NCBI RefSeq assembly: GCF_001540865.1
Contig: NC_033621.1
Coordinates: 1,831,439 to 1,895,438, forward strand
Direction of reading: 5' to 3'
DNA: 64,000 nucleotides
Origin: Ananas comosus
Lineage: Eukaryota; Streptophyta; Magnoliopsida; Poales; Bromeliaceae
Shown here piece after piece: positions 36,933-49,729 of the stretch. Made by a program: the position numbers and the translations under genes. Numbering within the stretch: the first letter of the stretch is position 1; every line of letters starts with the position of its first letter. The notes under the pieces are model-generated. The model saw only the letters and a list, made by a program, of their open reading frames with translations. It was not told the origin of the DNA and searched no databases.

Positions 36933-38283
36933 TTAATTAATTAACTCCTATTTTGGTAATGTGATTAGTAAAAGTATAATTCACAAATAATAAAATTCAA
37001 CATTGCTTTCAATTTTTCTTCACCGAAAGCCTAATTTGATAATATGGTGGCTAAAAATATTTTACATGTTTTTTTTATTTTATACTATAATATTATGGTT
37101 GTAATCGTTACCGGAAAAGTCACATATGTTTTTTCAGTGGCGATTGTAACTACAATTTTAAAGTATTAGAGGAGAAAATATTATAAGTGTTTTTAAATAT
37201 TTTAAATCTTATGGACTCTAAAATTGATGTTTTGAACAACTAAATTTAGGCCTATTACTATAAAATTAGATCATATTTGGATATTTTGTGAAAGTAATGA
37301 ATTTTCTAAAAAAAAAAGTATTTTTCATTAGTTTTATAACTCTTTTTATTAGAAAAACTGTTTAGGTACTCATCGGTAGAATATAGGATATAATTAAATA
37401 TCCACAATCTTGTGTAATTTTGGAATAAATTATAAACGAGCTAAAATCTATATAATTTTAGAGTAAAATGGGGGTAAAGTAATCTTAGCTGTTTATTTCT
37501 CTCATTCTCTAATTCTCTTTGAAAAATTTCAAAGTGATCATATTTTTATCTAGAGTAATGTTGTTTTGAACAAATCTAATACTATTGTAAAAAAAAAAAT
37601 TATGAAGTTAATACTAGCGGTCTCAAAAATAGGGCTTGAAGATGACAATCTTTACTGAAAAAGCATGTAATAGTGCCAATCGGCGATTATCACCATAATT
37701 CTAAAATATTAGAAGAGAAAAAAAAAATTAGAAGTGCTTTTGAATTTTTTCCAACCTTTAAAGTATGAAAGCAGTATTTTAGCCATTATAAATTTAACTA
37801 AGTCTAAATGATATCGGTATATATAAATTGCGAAATTAAATACCATATTTTTATTTTCTACCCTTAAAAAATGAAGAGTTTTTTCTTTACGGTTAAAATT
37901 TTCTTTTGAGTTTAATAATTGGATAAGAATCGTGAGTGAGTCAGGAGAATAATATGTCATTATTATTATTTTTATGTATATTTTTTTGTCGAGAAAGATA
38001 ATAAATTATTTATTTAGTTTATTCTTTAGAAAATAAATTTATTTAAAAATAAATGTAAAGCAACTAGTCATTAAATTTAGAATTTTATGGGCGCGTGAGA
38101 GGGTATGGTAACTTACGGGGTACGTTTTGGAGTAGCCGAGCTATTTCCGAGGCTGAGAGAGGGGGGCGGTAGGCGACAGCTGGCAACTCCACATCTGCGA
38201 AGAAAGCCAGCATCTTGTGCCAGCTTATCTGCTGACCTGGCACCACGTCCCACTGTTCCCCGCCCCCCGCGGGCCCCACCCTC
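36933..38283. other. AT-rich intergenic DNA grading into the DUF1677 promoter
   Basis: Low-complexity DNA until about 38090. It then turns GC-rich, with CCGCGGGCCCCACC immediately before an N gap. Nothing coding was recognised upstream of the gap. Confidence 0.4.
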
Positions 38284-38303
38284 NNNNNNNNNNNNNNNNN
38301 NNN
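38284..38303. other. Assembly gap, 20 N
   Basis: N run in the GC-rich upstream region of the DUF1677 gene; promoter sequence is missing here. Confidence 1.
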
Positions 38304-38496
38304 CTTCCCGCCATTATTAAACCAATCCCCCCTCTCTGTACCCATTTTACAGAGAGACAGAGAGAGAGAGAGAGGGGGGGGCCGAAGAGTCGAGAAAATT
38401 ACAGAGAGAGAGAGGGGGGGGGTTTGGGGAGGAGATTGTTTTGGGTGGGTTGGATCGAATTGGATCGCGGAGGAGATCTTCGTGGTGGTGATCTGA

Positions 38497-38598
38497 ATGG
38501 TGTCCGCGATGGAGGAGTCCCCCTTTCTCGCGGAATCGGCGAGCGACGGGGACGAGGTGGAGAGAGAGGCCGCGGCTGTGTGGGAGAAGGAGCGGTAG
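38497..38598 (+). CDS. Upstream open reading frame (33 aa) in the DUF1677 leader
   Basis: ATG to TAG frame reading MVSAMEESPFLAESASDG and on to AVWEKER, acidic and GC-rich. It lies 184 bp before the main start in what looks like the 5' leader. It could be a translational control uORF or simply chance in GC-rich DNA. A leader intron between it and the main frame is possible. Confidence 0.3.
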   Translation: MVSAMEESPFLAESASDGDEVEREAAAVWEKER

Positions 38599-38765
38599 AT
38601 GCTGCGTCCCTTCGATTCGAGGGTTTCGGAGTAAGAGAGGTAATAGCATCTGATCGCCGAGTCCCTTCGCCCGGATCGAGCGATCTCTCTCGATATCGAT
38701 CGGTTTCCGGGATTTCCAGGGTTTTGGAATCGGTGGGGATCGATTTCGATTCTCTAGGGGGTTTC

Positions 38766-38783
38766 TATATATATATATATATA
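38766..38783. repeat. (TA)n tract abutting the DUF1677 start codon
   Basis: About 17 bp of TA dinucleotides run directly into the first ATG, giving it a T at -3. Confidence 0.95.
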
Positions 38784-39259
38784 TGTCGGCCACGGCGATG
38801 AGCGGGGAGTCGTCGTCGTCGTCGGCGACGGCGGCGGAGGAGGAGACGGCGGCGTGCTGCGACTGCTGCGGGCTGGTGGAGGAGTGCACGCCGGCGTACG
38901 AGGCGCGCGTGCGGGAGCGGTACGGGGGGCGGTGGATCTGCGGGCTGTGCGGCGAGGCGGTGGAGGAGGAGCTGCTCCGCTCCGCCCCCATCTCGGCCGA
39001 CGAGGCGCTCGCCCGCCACGCCACCTTCTGCCGCGCCTTCCGCTCCGCCGCTCCCCCCGCCCCGCTCGACAACGCCGACCACCTCATCGCCGCCCTCCGC
39101 CACCTCCTCCGCCGCTCCCTCGACTCTCCCCGCCTCGTCCGCTCCACCCCCTCCAGCCCCGGCCGCCCCACCCGCACCAACAACCGCGCCGCCGCCTCCT
39201 CCTCCTCCGCCGCGGCGCTGGCGCGCTCCGAGAGCTGCTTCACGACCCTCGCCGGGTAA
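38783..39259 (+). CDS. DUF1677 family protein
   Basis: Single-exon frame of 158 residues, extremely GC-rich. The family core is CCDCCGLVEECTPAYEARVR (25-44) and YGGRWICGLCGEAVEEE (47-63), with cysteine pairs at 25/26, 28/29, 35 and 53/56 that look like metal ligands. ISADEALARHATFCRAF follows. The rest is Ser/Pro/Ala-rich low complexity, ending SCFTTLAG. DUF1677 proteins are plant-specific; their biochemical role is not established. Two starts compete: Met1 directly follows a TA microsatellite (T at -3, weak), while Met6 has G at -3. Either keeps the domain intact. The upstream gap and a 33-codon uORF leave the leader structure uncertain. Confidence 0.9.
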   Translation: MSATAMSGESSSSSATAAEEETAACCDCCGLVEECTPAYEARVRERYGGRWICGLCGEAVEEELLRSAPISADEALARHATFCRAFRSAAPPAPLDNADHLIAALRHLLRRSLDSPRLVRSTPSSPGRPTRTNNRAAASSSSAAALARSESCFTTLAG

Positions 39260-39929
39260 CGATCGGACTCGAACCCTAATCAATCCATCGAGCGGGAAAA
39301 AGGTGTCCGGAGCTCAAGCGCTTAATTAAATCCGTGATTTGAAATAAACAATGAAACGAAAAAAGAAAAGGAAATCGAAATGGAAATGGAAATGGAAATT
39401 CGTCATGTAGAACCCAATTGTAAAGAGCAGCTCCTTTTTTTTCTTTTTTCTTTTTTTCTCTTTTCTTTTCATATTTCGATCGAAGGAAAAAAAAATGGAA
39501 GTAATTCCATTTTTTCTGAATTTATTTTACTTTAATTTTGGAATATTTTATTAATTAGTAGAGTTAATGATTGGATGGTTCAATTATTATTATTATTATT
39601 ATTATTATCAGAAGCGTATGGTTTTGGTGGGCAAATTGAGTTGTCGTGATGGCGAAGGTGCTCGACGACTATTCGATGCCTCTCTGTCAAAAAAAAAAAA
39701 AAAAAAAAAATGCTGGATTTGTTTATTCAGTGTTGCTGATGAACGGTTGGAATGGCGTGCAAGGCTACTGCTGTTGAATTTAGACGGACGTGATCTAATT
39801 CTCTTTTTTATTTAACGAAAAGATAGTATATTATTCCTTTCATTCTTTTTTTTATATATAAATAAATGTCGGTAAAACTATAAAATATTTAAGTTTTAAA
39901 TTTAAAATTTTGAATATTAATCAGTTTAG
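39260..39929. other. 3' flank of the DUF1677 gene with simple repeats
   Basis: Contains GGAAAT hexamer repeats (39378-39400), poly-T stretches, an (ATT)n run at 39583-39608 and a poly-A run at 39691-39709. No gene. Confidence 0.5.
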
Positions 39930-40280
39930 GAGTAAAAGTTCGAGCTGTTAAAAATATACAATCAATTCACTTAAAGCGTACAGATATGCGGCATGCGGGA
40001 ATCTAAGGAAATCGAACCCGTGATCTCTGGCTCTGATACCCGTGATTTCTGGCAATAATACCACTTGTCGGATCGTTGGGGCTAATCATTAATTCCAAAA
40101 AATTGAGCTGTTAGAAATACGTAATCAATTTACTTAAAGCGTACAGACATAGCGCTCACGGGTTTCGATTGTGATTCGGTCCAATCAGCCTTACGCCACT
40201 TCGAACATGACTCGACCCATCCAGCCTCTCGCCATTTCGAACGTGACTCGGCCCACATATAGCCTCTCGCTATAAGGCAG
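39930..40280 (-). mobile_element. LTR-retrotransposon debris with primer-binding-site-like sequence
   Basis: On the minus strand AAGTGGTATTATTGCCAGA and GGGTATCAGAGCCAGAGATC resemble the initiator-Met tRNA primer site of plant LTR elements (TGGTATCAGAGC). A block with AGCGTACAGAYAT, preceded by GAGCTGTTARAAATA, occurs twice (39936-39992 and 40107-40152). No LTR pair or coding domain is visible. Confidence 0.4.
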
Positions 40281-42670
40281 GATGCTGGCTCATTTAAGTC
40301 AACATGATAGTCGGTGACGCGCGTGATGTAATTTTGATTTTTATATTAAGCTGATAAAAAGTAATTTTGAAACCCAACAAAAAAAAAGAAAAAGAAAAAG
40401 AAAGAGATAAGGAAAAAGAGAACCGTAAAGGAGAAGCACTTGGAGATATTGGACACAATAATAAAGGATCTTTGATGATGCATTTATTTATAAAATTTAT
40501 GAGATGCACTCAACTGAGTCCATGAATTAATTAATTAATTAAAACCTATCACGTGCTGATACCATTGCAGTATGTGAAAATAATATTTTGGAGGCTATTT
40601 GGTAGTTCTATCGACGTGATCTAAAATAAAATTAGAAATGGCATATGTAAGATATGAAGGACAATATTGAAAATCCTGTTTGATTAAGTAATAACACCTA
40701 CTTCTTAATTGTAATAAGATAAGATAAGACTTATTTTTTATCCTCTATTTTTTAGTGTATTAGTGCGCCATTCATCCTGATCTCTTTTGTGATGTTGCTT
40801 TTCATTGTGAAAAAAAGGTAAAAGTCAAAATTGGAGAACTAGTGCTCCATTTCAAAAGTTGACCGTTGTAGATTTCCGGACCGTGAAATTGTCGAACTGT
40901 TTTTTCTCTATGGTCGGCAATTCTCTATGGTCGGCGAAAGATCGGATCAGGTCGTGTTGATTTGAGATGGTCTATTTTTTTGTAATTTTGTGCCATGAAT
41001 TAATCGAAAAACGTATTGAGAAGGTAGGCCTCTTCTGTCAACGTAAGTTGACACCTCGTTGGTCGAACCATATAAATTTTTATATTTTTGTATTGATTTA
41101 TTCATTTTTGTATCTATTTTCTCAATCATTCTCGTCTATTTTTATCTATTTAAATTTCGATTTTCGTTTCGCTTGTATACTGTGGGGATTTGTGGTGTGC
41201 TTAGTAACTTCTCGCACAGTTTCTTTAATTGTTTTATATTTCTCACTGAAAATTCATTCCTAAAATTTTTTAAAAAAATATATGAAGCGATATATTTGCT
41301 TGAACCATATTGCAACCCCACTATAGGATGAGGTTTCTATTAAGTTAACACGAGTGTTTCCTTGGTGTGAGAACTTTTTTAATATATAAAAAAAGTGATC
41401 ATTTGGCTTCTACTTGACTCTTTTTCATTTTTAATTTTAGAATTTTCTTTTCCTAATTGTGTGAGAATGGTATGAATATACCTTTCTTGTAGATGAAGTA
41501 GCCATTTTAGATATATATTTAACCCATTCTTATTTCTACTACTAGTGACTCCACCATCATCATCACCCAATAAACTTTTTCCACATCAAACTACTATCCA
41601 CTTGTTTCTTGGCTAAATCAGGGCTCTTAATTGCTTGCACCCAATTAGAAGTGTTGTAGGGACAAATGAGAAGAGGACTAGGCCTAAATCATGCAACCAA
41701 TCTCCATCACCTCTAGTGCCTGGTGTCTCCCATGTCCATTTCAAGTTGGTGTAAATGATTGATGTTGTTTGATTGGTTCTGTGAATGCTATATATATATA
41801 TATACTGGTCAAATTTATTAAATTCTGTTAAATTCAGTCTGTGCCATATATATTGATCAGATTCAATAAATTTTCTACGAATAAGTAAATTTGATTTTGT
41901 TAATAACGCCATCCTGCACCAAACCATTAATTGCTTAGTGGTTAGGTACATGAATGCAGATTTTAAGATCAAAAATTTGAGCCCTCATGTCAGCTTAAAT
42001 TTAGGATCTATCTCTTTTTATTTGAAATAATATAACTAGATACTTGATGAAAAAGTGTTTTCTTCATATGAGCGGTCTAGGGATGCACACGCACACAAAT
42101 GAATAAAATGACAAATTTAAGTTTATGGTGGATTTCAATTATGGTAAATAGTAAACAAAATTATAAAGACAAAAAAATAGAGCATATTATTAGCTATCCT
42201 TAAAAGTGATTCAATGATCACCATGGTGATTAGCTAGAATAGTAGTTCTTGTTTTATCCTAGAATAATCTGGTTTGATTAGTCATAATCTAACCTAAGGC
42301 AGGAACATGATATATAACTAGAATTAAAAACAACATTCATTTATTCTATCTCATGTTCACAGCAAAGTTATTAATTATCTCAGTCAAAATATCTGACACC
42401 TTCTATTCATGGGGCCTATTTTATTTTGTTTTCACAGTATCATCACAAATTGGTTTACCTAACAAAGCCATAATATGATATAAAAACTCCAATCTATATG
42501 TTCTTCTAGAATGCATATTGTCACTATTCCACTCATATAAAATTCATTTATTACAAACTACTAGAGCTAATGCATGGATCATCATGAAACACCTCTCTAT
42601 GATCACTAATTATTCTTTTTCAAGCAATCCAAATCATCTCCACCTCAACCTTGGTGAATATCTACTCTTC
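40281..42670. other. Gene-poor AT-rich intergenic DNA
   Basis: No conserved coding segment recognised. A tRNA-like A/B box arrangement around 41930-41985 (TTGCTTAGTGGTTAGGTAC, then AAAATTTGAGCCC) may be another decayed SINE. Confidence 0.4.
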
Positions 42671-42674
42671 CAAA

Positions 42675-42678
<4 letters not shown>

Positions 42679-42726
<48 letters not shown>
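42679..42726. repeat. (CT)n microsatellite
   Basis: About 46 bp of CT dinucleotides. Confidence 0.95.
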
Positions 42727-42730
<4 letters not shown>

Positions 42731-43941
42731 CTCGCTTTTCTCTCTTTTCTTTTTCTTTTTTTTAATTGATGCTTTTAGAAAATCTTTTATTATATATAAA
42801 GCATCTAAAAATTTCATAATATTCCAAGAATCAAATAATATCTTTTATGGAAAAGGTGATGAGTATGTAGAGTTTTTTAGTGGTTACAACTTGCTTGGGG
42901 AAATGTCCGTCATCTTATTGAGTGATCATTTCATCTTAGTATTGAATCCAATTCATTAAAGGGTCTACATGATAGTGATATGATGAGAAGCTTAATCCTC
43001 TCTACATGTATTTGCACACTCTATATATGGTCATCGTTATCACCGAAAATTGCTTTAATTACTCTAAACACGACTCGCTTAACACGGTTTGAATAAATAA
43101 ACTCAAATTGACCAACAAAAATTGACACAATTTTTAGAAGATTCACTTCAATTCTGCATCGCTTCTAGCAATGGGTTTGTCCAAATTATCGTCAAACACC
43201 GATGGACATAATTTAAGCTATTTGTATTTTATTTCGGAGACAAAATTTTATAATTTTTTAATGTTATTTATCTAGTACTTTAGTGGTTCTAAATTTGACA
43301 ATTTTTAAAACCTAATATGTGAATTTGGGACCATTTGATCACTAGATTATAAATAATGTTATAAAATTATGAAATACTACTTTTAAAAAGTTCAAGCAGC
43401 TTAGATTGTATTTAACAGAGTTCATCATCAATTCAGATATCTTAAAGTTGAAAACAATATAAAGTAAATATATGTTTTTTTTCACTTCTGGGATGTACAA
43501 GTAAAATTTTCAGGCGCTGCTCACATCAATTATTTATTGTACGAATACTTACTATGCCTTGGTGGGTCCACCTAAGACGACTATGTTTACATCTAACAAT
43601 GTCTCACTTGACCAAAAACTCTATATTTTTTTGTTGGAATCGCTACGTGTCATGTACAAAAATGCCATTAATATTCATTCTATCTTACATTTGTTGCAGC
43701 AGCAATAAATTGAGTACATGGTTTACAAATAATGAGGCCAATTAGAAACTTTGAATTTTTCTCTTTGAACCAAGTTATGGGTCTTGAGTAGGTTGGCTTT
43801 TTTTTAATAGAACTCAATGAAAATGTACCACACTTAATACCAGCATTAGATGTTTTAATCGGAGCATTTATTCTTTGGACACAGTAATTTTATTTTCGTT
43901 TTTTTCGTTACATGAAAAGCTTTAGAGTTTACCAACACTCT

Positions 43942-43987
<46 letters not shown>

Positions 43988-45590
43988 ACAAATTATTAGA
44001 AAAATTAAAAATCAAATTAAGTGGTCGTTAAATTAATAAATAAGGTTTTTTAAATTTTTATATTTGTCAAATGCTTTGATTGAAAGTAAGGTCTAATCGA
44101 CACTAAAAGCCAATCATTGTGTGTCCAGCGTCTTCTAGAAGTTATTAATCCATCAATCACGTAAAATAGAATATATTCTACAGCCATGGCCAATAATTGA
44201 GCCCTAGGGAACAAATGACCTATGCATGACACTACACAGATCCCAAGGAAACCTAACCTAATTTACTATTATTAATTTTGATTTTTTTTTTTGTCACATC
44301 TTAAAATCTGTTCGCTATTAAAATTTATCTAACAGCACGAAGTAAAAACGTGTCATATACTTTTTTTATTTTTTAGTAGGACAGTAAAAGATATATTGTA
44401 CTGCGACCGTTATGTTCACAATATAATATTATATACAAAAACATATGCAATAGCTTTTATCATATTTTTTCAACAGACGTCACATAATTTTTCTACAATT
44501 CTAAGTAAAAATTTATTGAGTTAGAGAATCATTAGCCTTCTCGTAGCAAAGAGAATCTTATACTATTGTTCAATTTGTGTTTATTAGGGATGTTGGTTGG
44601 GAGTTACACATTGTTTTTGTGAGACCAAGTATTTCTATCACTTGTGCAATTAATAGAGAAAAGAGTACAATCATAGAGTTGGAGGCCAATAATCTCCTAT
44701 CACACCCAAACAATAACTCCTCTCATGTTTATTCCATTGATATGCACCAACAAAATATAGAGAGAGAGAAGACAGAGTTGAACTGGAATGCTATTAGCAG
44801 TAAACGAGCACCGTTATCATCCATTTGTTTTCTATGATGGAGCCTCCAAATCGACGATCGATATCATTGAACATGATTTATACTACTTGAAGTATCTAAA
44901 AACTAAATTTCATTCTTTATTGATATTGCTCTCCTGTCCATCAAGTGGACACAAAAATAAACGATTGCAGATGAATATGCTTTAAAAAGTGATGATAGGA
45001 GTCGTGTAATCAAGATCAAGAGTATAGATCTTGTTTTAAATAGTTGGAAGAATTTTCTAACCAAAATTCAATTGATATGGATATCTTTACGCCGTTAAAT
45101 AAAAAAAACGTTTTATATTGACCATTAAAATTATAAATTTTAAAATTCTTTGATCATTAAGCCAATAATGTTGAAAAGATTTGAAATTTGATTTTTAGAT
45201 ATTTTAAGTGATATAGATCATATTCAACGATACTGATCATCGATTTGGAGATTATATCATCGAAAATAAATAGGTGGCAAAAGAACCGTTTGCTATTAAT
45301 AATATTTCAGCTCAACTCTCTCTCCCTCTATATGTCATTTTTCCAAGAATAAGCACAAAACGAAAGAAAACAAGGGGAAGATGTGAGATATTATTAACAA
45401 AATCTTCCCCTTAATATATCAGTAAACATGTTATGATTTTGAAAACTACATATGAAATTTCAAGTTTTGAATTACGAAAATTCGATATTTGTATAATTAT
45501 AACAAATCTATTTATCTATTTAACTACATTAAAGGAGGGTTTGGGGGACCTTAGAGTGACACGTGTCCCCCCAACCCTCCTCTTCTCTCT
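42727..45590. other. Gene-poor AT-rich intergenic DNA
   Basis: Includes a (TA)n microsatellite at 43944-43983 and nothing coding that I recognise. Confidence 0.4.
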
Positions 45591-45610
45591 CCTTCTCTAC
45601 ACACACACAG

Positions 45611-45686
<76 letters not shown>

Positions 45687-46223
45687 CAAAATTTGAAATT
45701 TTGATTTTTTAAAGTTTTAAATTTTAAATTTAATATTTTATATTTTAAATTATAATATTTATTTCCAAATTTTAAACTTTTCAAAATTTAAAATTTTAAA
45801 TCTCTAAATTCTAATAATACGCGTAATAAATCGCGTAATAAAATCTAACCTAATAAATGCAATTTAAATTACATAAAATATCGCTGTATAAAAAAATATA
45901 GAATTTAAATTTCAGGACTAAAATTTTAGAAATATAGTGCATATGTGTATATATATAATTAATTTTATTAAATAATTTTTTTTACAATTTTTTTTTTATT
46001 ATTGGTTTTCTTAAATTATTTTGATAGATTTATCTCAAATTCTTTTCATATAAATTTTATAAAATAAATTATTGTATAAATTTACTTTGCGCATAATTAT
46101 TTTTATATAATTTTTTATTTAATTAATAATTAGACTTATAAAACTATATAAAAATATTAAAAAATATATAATTTATTATAAAAATAATTTTATATCCGCA
46201 GCATCGCGCGGGTATTTCACTAG
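45577..46223 (+). mobile_element. Candidate non-autonomous Helitron (3' end seen, 5' end uncertain)
   Basis: The 3' terminus reads CCGCAGCATCGCGCGGG, a GC-rich hairpin, then TATTTCACTAG, followed by a host T. A subterminal hairpin 10-12 nt before CTRR, with T after it, is the Helitron 3' signature. Upstream is a very AT-rich, non-coding body (45690-46190). The 5' boundary is guessed at a TC-rich start near 45577, next to the CA/TA repeat. No helicase coding. Confidence 0.5.
45600..45680. repeat. Compound (CA)n(TA)n microsatellite
   Basis: CA dinucleotides (45600-45634) followed directly by TA dinucleotides (45635-45680). Confidence 0.95.
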
Positions 46224-46254
46224 TTGAACATGATGATTTAGACGGGATTACATT

Positions 46255-46600
46255 GGGCCTAACAGAGATTGGGCCATTGGCTTAATGGGCCAGCCAAAAT
46301 ATATTCGCACTGGTACACTCACGGCCCAAAAAATGGGCCAAAGTTGACGCAAACGACGGGCCAAGCCCACGCCGTGTGCAAAGACGAACTCTCCGGCAAA
46401 AGACGCAACCGTGTCCGGCCTCTCGACATCACTATCAGTTGCAGTGAATATAAGGTCCCTTCTGTCGAAATTGATGATGGATTAGACCTAAACGTTCGCC
46501 CCTTGCGAACAAAACAGTTGAGCCTTGTCGACCAGTTTGATTTCTTTTCTTCTTATTCCTCTTCTGTGAAAAAGAGAATGACTAAAATATAGAGATAATC
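46255..46600 (+). promoter_or_regulatory. Orphan promoter-like block with five or more TGGGCC boxes
   Basis: Immediately right of the Helitron-like end, within about 110 bp, lie ATTGGGCCTAAC, ATTGGGCCATTGG, AATGGGCCAGCC, ACGGCCCAAAAAATGGGCC and ACGGGCCAAGCCCACG: the same Site II type seen before PAA and LSM1. GC-richer sequence to about 46560 follows, with one 107-codon frame (containing LDLNVRPL) that I cannot assign. It may be the abandoned 5' end of a gene or a moved promoter. Confidence 0.4.
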
Positions 46601-48325
46601 GCGAAGAGACACGTGATAAATTGAGTGCAAAATCTTCTTAAATTAGAAATTATTCCGTATGAATGGAGAATAAAGTGCACATATAAAAGAGTTTTGCCAT
46701 AAAAAACTTTGGATTTGATTGACAGAAATAACTTAAATAAAAAAAATAAAAAGCTGAGATAAAATACTAGTACAAAAAAAATTAATATTTAATTAAGATG
46801 GTCTATTTCAAAAATTTTTATAGTTGAAGGATCTATAATATATATAATAAGTATATCATTGTAGGTTTGTCCTATTTGTCTCTGACAAGTGGATAATGGG
46901 GTCCACTTGTTGCTATCACTAGATAATTTATTTTAAAAGCTTTGGACTAGGGCAAATCTTGTTGAATAAAATAATAAATTAAATTAAATCACTTTGGTAT
47001 AACTCCTGAGTTTTTAAATTGCTCTGTTATCCTTATTTATTTTTTAAGTATTTAATTTTGCCATATTATATGCATTATTATATGCATTTATTCTGATATC
47101 TAGTATTCATTGGACTCAATTTAATAAATACAGGAACCAAATTCTTAACTTTTCCTTCTATTTGAGTAATTTTGGTGAAAAAAAATAATATTTAAGCAGC
47201 ATAGGCATAAATTTTTCACTTGAATTGTATAAGCAAATAATTGGAATGCGTCGATAAAACGAGAAATGTGATGAAAATATGAGTTTAGAGAGGAGCTTGG
47301 ACTTATTGAACTGGGCTTTGTATCTCTCTCATGTGACTTTGAGTTTCTAGACTCTTAGTAGCGTAATCAGAAAATCAGCTCCGCTCAACAAATTTCTAAT
47401 TTTTATAATACCAGCAACTAATTAATAGTCTGATTGATTGATATCCTTTGTGGCTCTACTCTACGCTATAAGTTCTCGATACTTAAAATAGTTGACACAT
47501 CACATCATATGATTTTTTTTTTATGTTTCTTAAACAAGAAGTAATGCTAACATATCTTTTTCTAGGAATTTTCTTTGGCTTATTGATTTGCAGATCAACT
47601 ATGTGATCAAACATTAGTGAGAAATTAATGAATTAATCCTTCACTTAGGCTTGAATAAAAAATCATATTGAAAACATATTTAATTAGAATAATTTAATTA
47701 TTTTGATTTATTCAAAGTCATGCACAAAGTAAGTGTGGCAACATACGTCCACGGCAAAATAAAAATAAAAAAACATTTCTTACCAGATTTTGGAGACTAA
47801 ATTATTTAATTTTAAAACTAAGGAATTTTCTTTCCTCTCTTAGAATAGTTACAACTTGTCGTGTGCAAAATTGATTCATTAATTTATCTATAAATACTTT
47901 ACAATGAACGCAAAACATTACTTGTTGGATCATGATATTACCATATCAATTAAATATTTATTTATAAAAAAATTTTAATTTTAAAATCTGACTAAATTTA
48001 CTTAGTTATTATTAAACTAAGTTTAATGCTTTTCTTTTTCTAGCTATGAGCAGCAAAGTTTTCTTTCTTAATAACACTGTCCTTATTTTGAATAATAAAA
48101 AAAAATTAAATAAATCTTATCATTAATTTGTAACTATGTTTTAGCCCGGTTTAACGGTTAACGGTTAATTCCCCGTTACCGTTACTGTTTCCTTTTTCCT
48201 TCGCCGCGCCCGCGAAGCAATTGCTGCAATTCTCACGCTGTAAAAGATACGTTTCCCTTCTCCGCACGCACACGAAACAAAAAATTCTTTTTTTAAACAA
48301 AAAAAACAAAAAGGAAATAAAAATA
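46601..48325. other. AT-rich intergenic DNA
   Basis: No gene recognised. A small GC-rich island around 48145-48280 has AACGGTTAACGGTTAA and GCCGCGCCCGCG but no coding match. Confidence 0.4.
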
Positions 48326-48495
48326 AGGGTAAACTTCAAATACCATTCCTGTAATTTCATACTTTTTTATTTTAATATTTTATAATTTAAAGTGTATCAA
48401 TTTAATACTTTGTAGTTTTATTTTTTTTTTCCGTCAATTCCTATGTTAATTTTTTGTTAAATCATATACAAAAAAAACTTCAGATTTTTCACTTA

Positions 48496-49729
48496 GGTAT
48501 CGTTTGGTTTGAGGATAAGCAAAAAGTGATTATTTTAAGGATAGGTATAAATTGAGATTAGATTAATTTTGCGTTTGGATGAAAATTAGGTTATTCCTGG
48601 AAATAAAAAAAATAGCGTTTGGTTAGGTAAGATGGAATAAGAAAGATAGTAGGCTTTATAAATAAAAAATAATCATATTATCCTCTTATTATATTTGAAT
48701 TTAAATTTTTAAATTTTAAATATATATTTTTAAATTTAAAATTTTAACTTTGAAATTCAAAATTTGAAATTTAACATCTCAAACTTTAAATTCAAAATTT
48801 TAAATTTAAAATTTCAAACTTTAAATTTAAGATCAAATTTAAATTTGAAAAATATAAAATATCAAATTTTAAATTTTAAAATTAAAATATCAAAATTAAA
48901 ATTTATAATTTATAATTTATAATTTAAAATTATAAACTTTAATTTTGAGATTATAAATTATAAATTTTAAAAATTTAAAATTTTAATTTTTAAATTTTTA
49001 AAATAAGAATCGGGGTGGGAACAATTAATAAAAATAATTTATTATAATAAATTTATAGATTTTTTAAAAAATTCTACTTAAACTTAAATTTAATAAAAAG
49101 AATTTATTATAATACTTAAATATAATTTACTATAAATTTTATTATAATATTTAAATATAAATAATAATTATTAATATAGTACAATTAATAATTTTATAAT
49201 AAAAATAATGTATTATAATATATAAATTTTAAAAAATTAAATTTTTAATTTTTAAATTTTTAAAATAAGAATAGGGGTGGGAACAATTAATAAAAACTAT
49301 TTATTATAATAAATTTATAAATTTTTTTAAAATTCTACTTAAACTTAAATTTAATAAAAAGAATTTATTATAATATTTAAATATAATTTATTATAAATTT
49401 TATTATAATATTTAAATATAAATAATATGTATTAATATAGTACAATTAATAATTTTATAATAAAAATAATGTATTATAATATATAACATATTATATTTAT
49501 ATAATTTAGTTTTAATTTAATTTATAATTTTAATTAAGTTTGAAATTAAGCATTGGAATAGTGCTATTCTACCAAAATGGTGGAATAACAAATCCCTTGC
49601 TATTCCGGGATAACCGGAAATAGCAAGGTTTGACCGGGATAAAATATCCCGGCCAAATTTCACCCCGTTTGGCGGAATAGCGGGGTTAACTTTCGTTATC
49701 CCTGCTTATTCCCCCAACCAAACGGGGCC
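48496..49729. mobile_element. PIF/Harbinger-like non-autonomous element inserted in a MITE
   Basis: The left end GGTATCGTTTGGTTTGAGGA and the inverted right end GGCCCCGTTTGGTTGGGGGA both continue to ATAAGC. Flanked by TTA on both sides (48493-48495 and 49730-49732), the Harbinger-type 3-bp target duplication. The body is almost pure A/T, with AAATTTAAAATTTT-like words and a 262-bp internal tandem duplication. Non-coding. Confidence 0.8.
48978..49501 (+). repeat. 262-bp tandem duplication inside the Harbinger-like element
   Basis: A block containing AAATAAGAATCGGGGTGGGA, GAACAATTAATAAAAA and TTCTACTTAAACTTAAATTT recurs at offset 262 with few differences (AAATAAGAATAGGGGTGGGA). The two copies fill about 48978-49239 and 49240-49501. 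Confidence 0.85.

Noticed and set aside
38765..39283. Long antisense frames opposite the DUF1677 gene
   Set aside because: GC-rich codon bias leaves antisense frames open; no family motif and the sense frame is clearly the gene.
44577..44985. Two overlapping frames around 44577-44985
   Set aside because: No conserved segments, average composition and no splice partners found.
45600..45680. CA/TA tract considered as CRISPR-like or regulatory array
   Set aside because: Simple dinucleotide microsatellite in a eukaryotic genome; no spacer structure.
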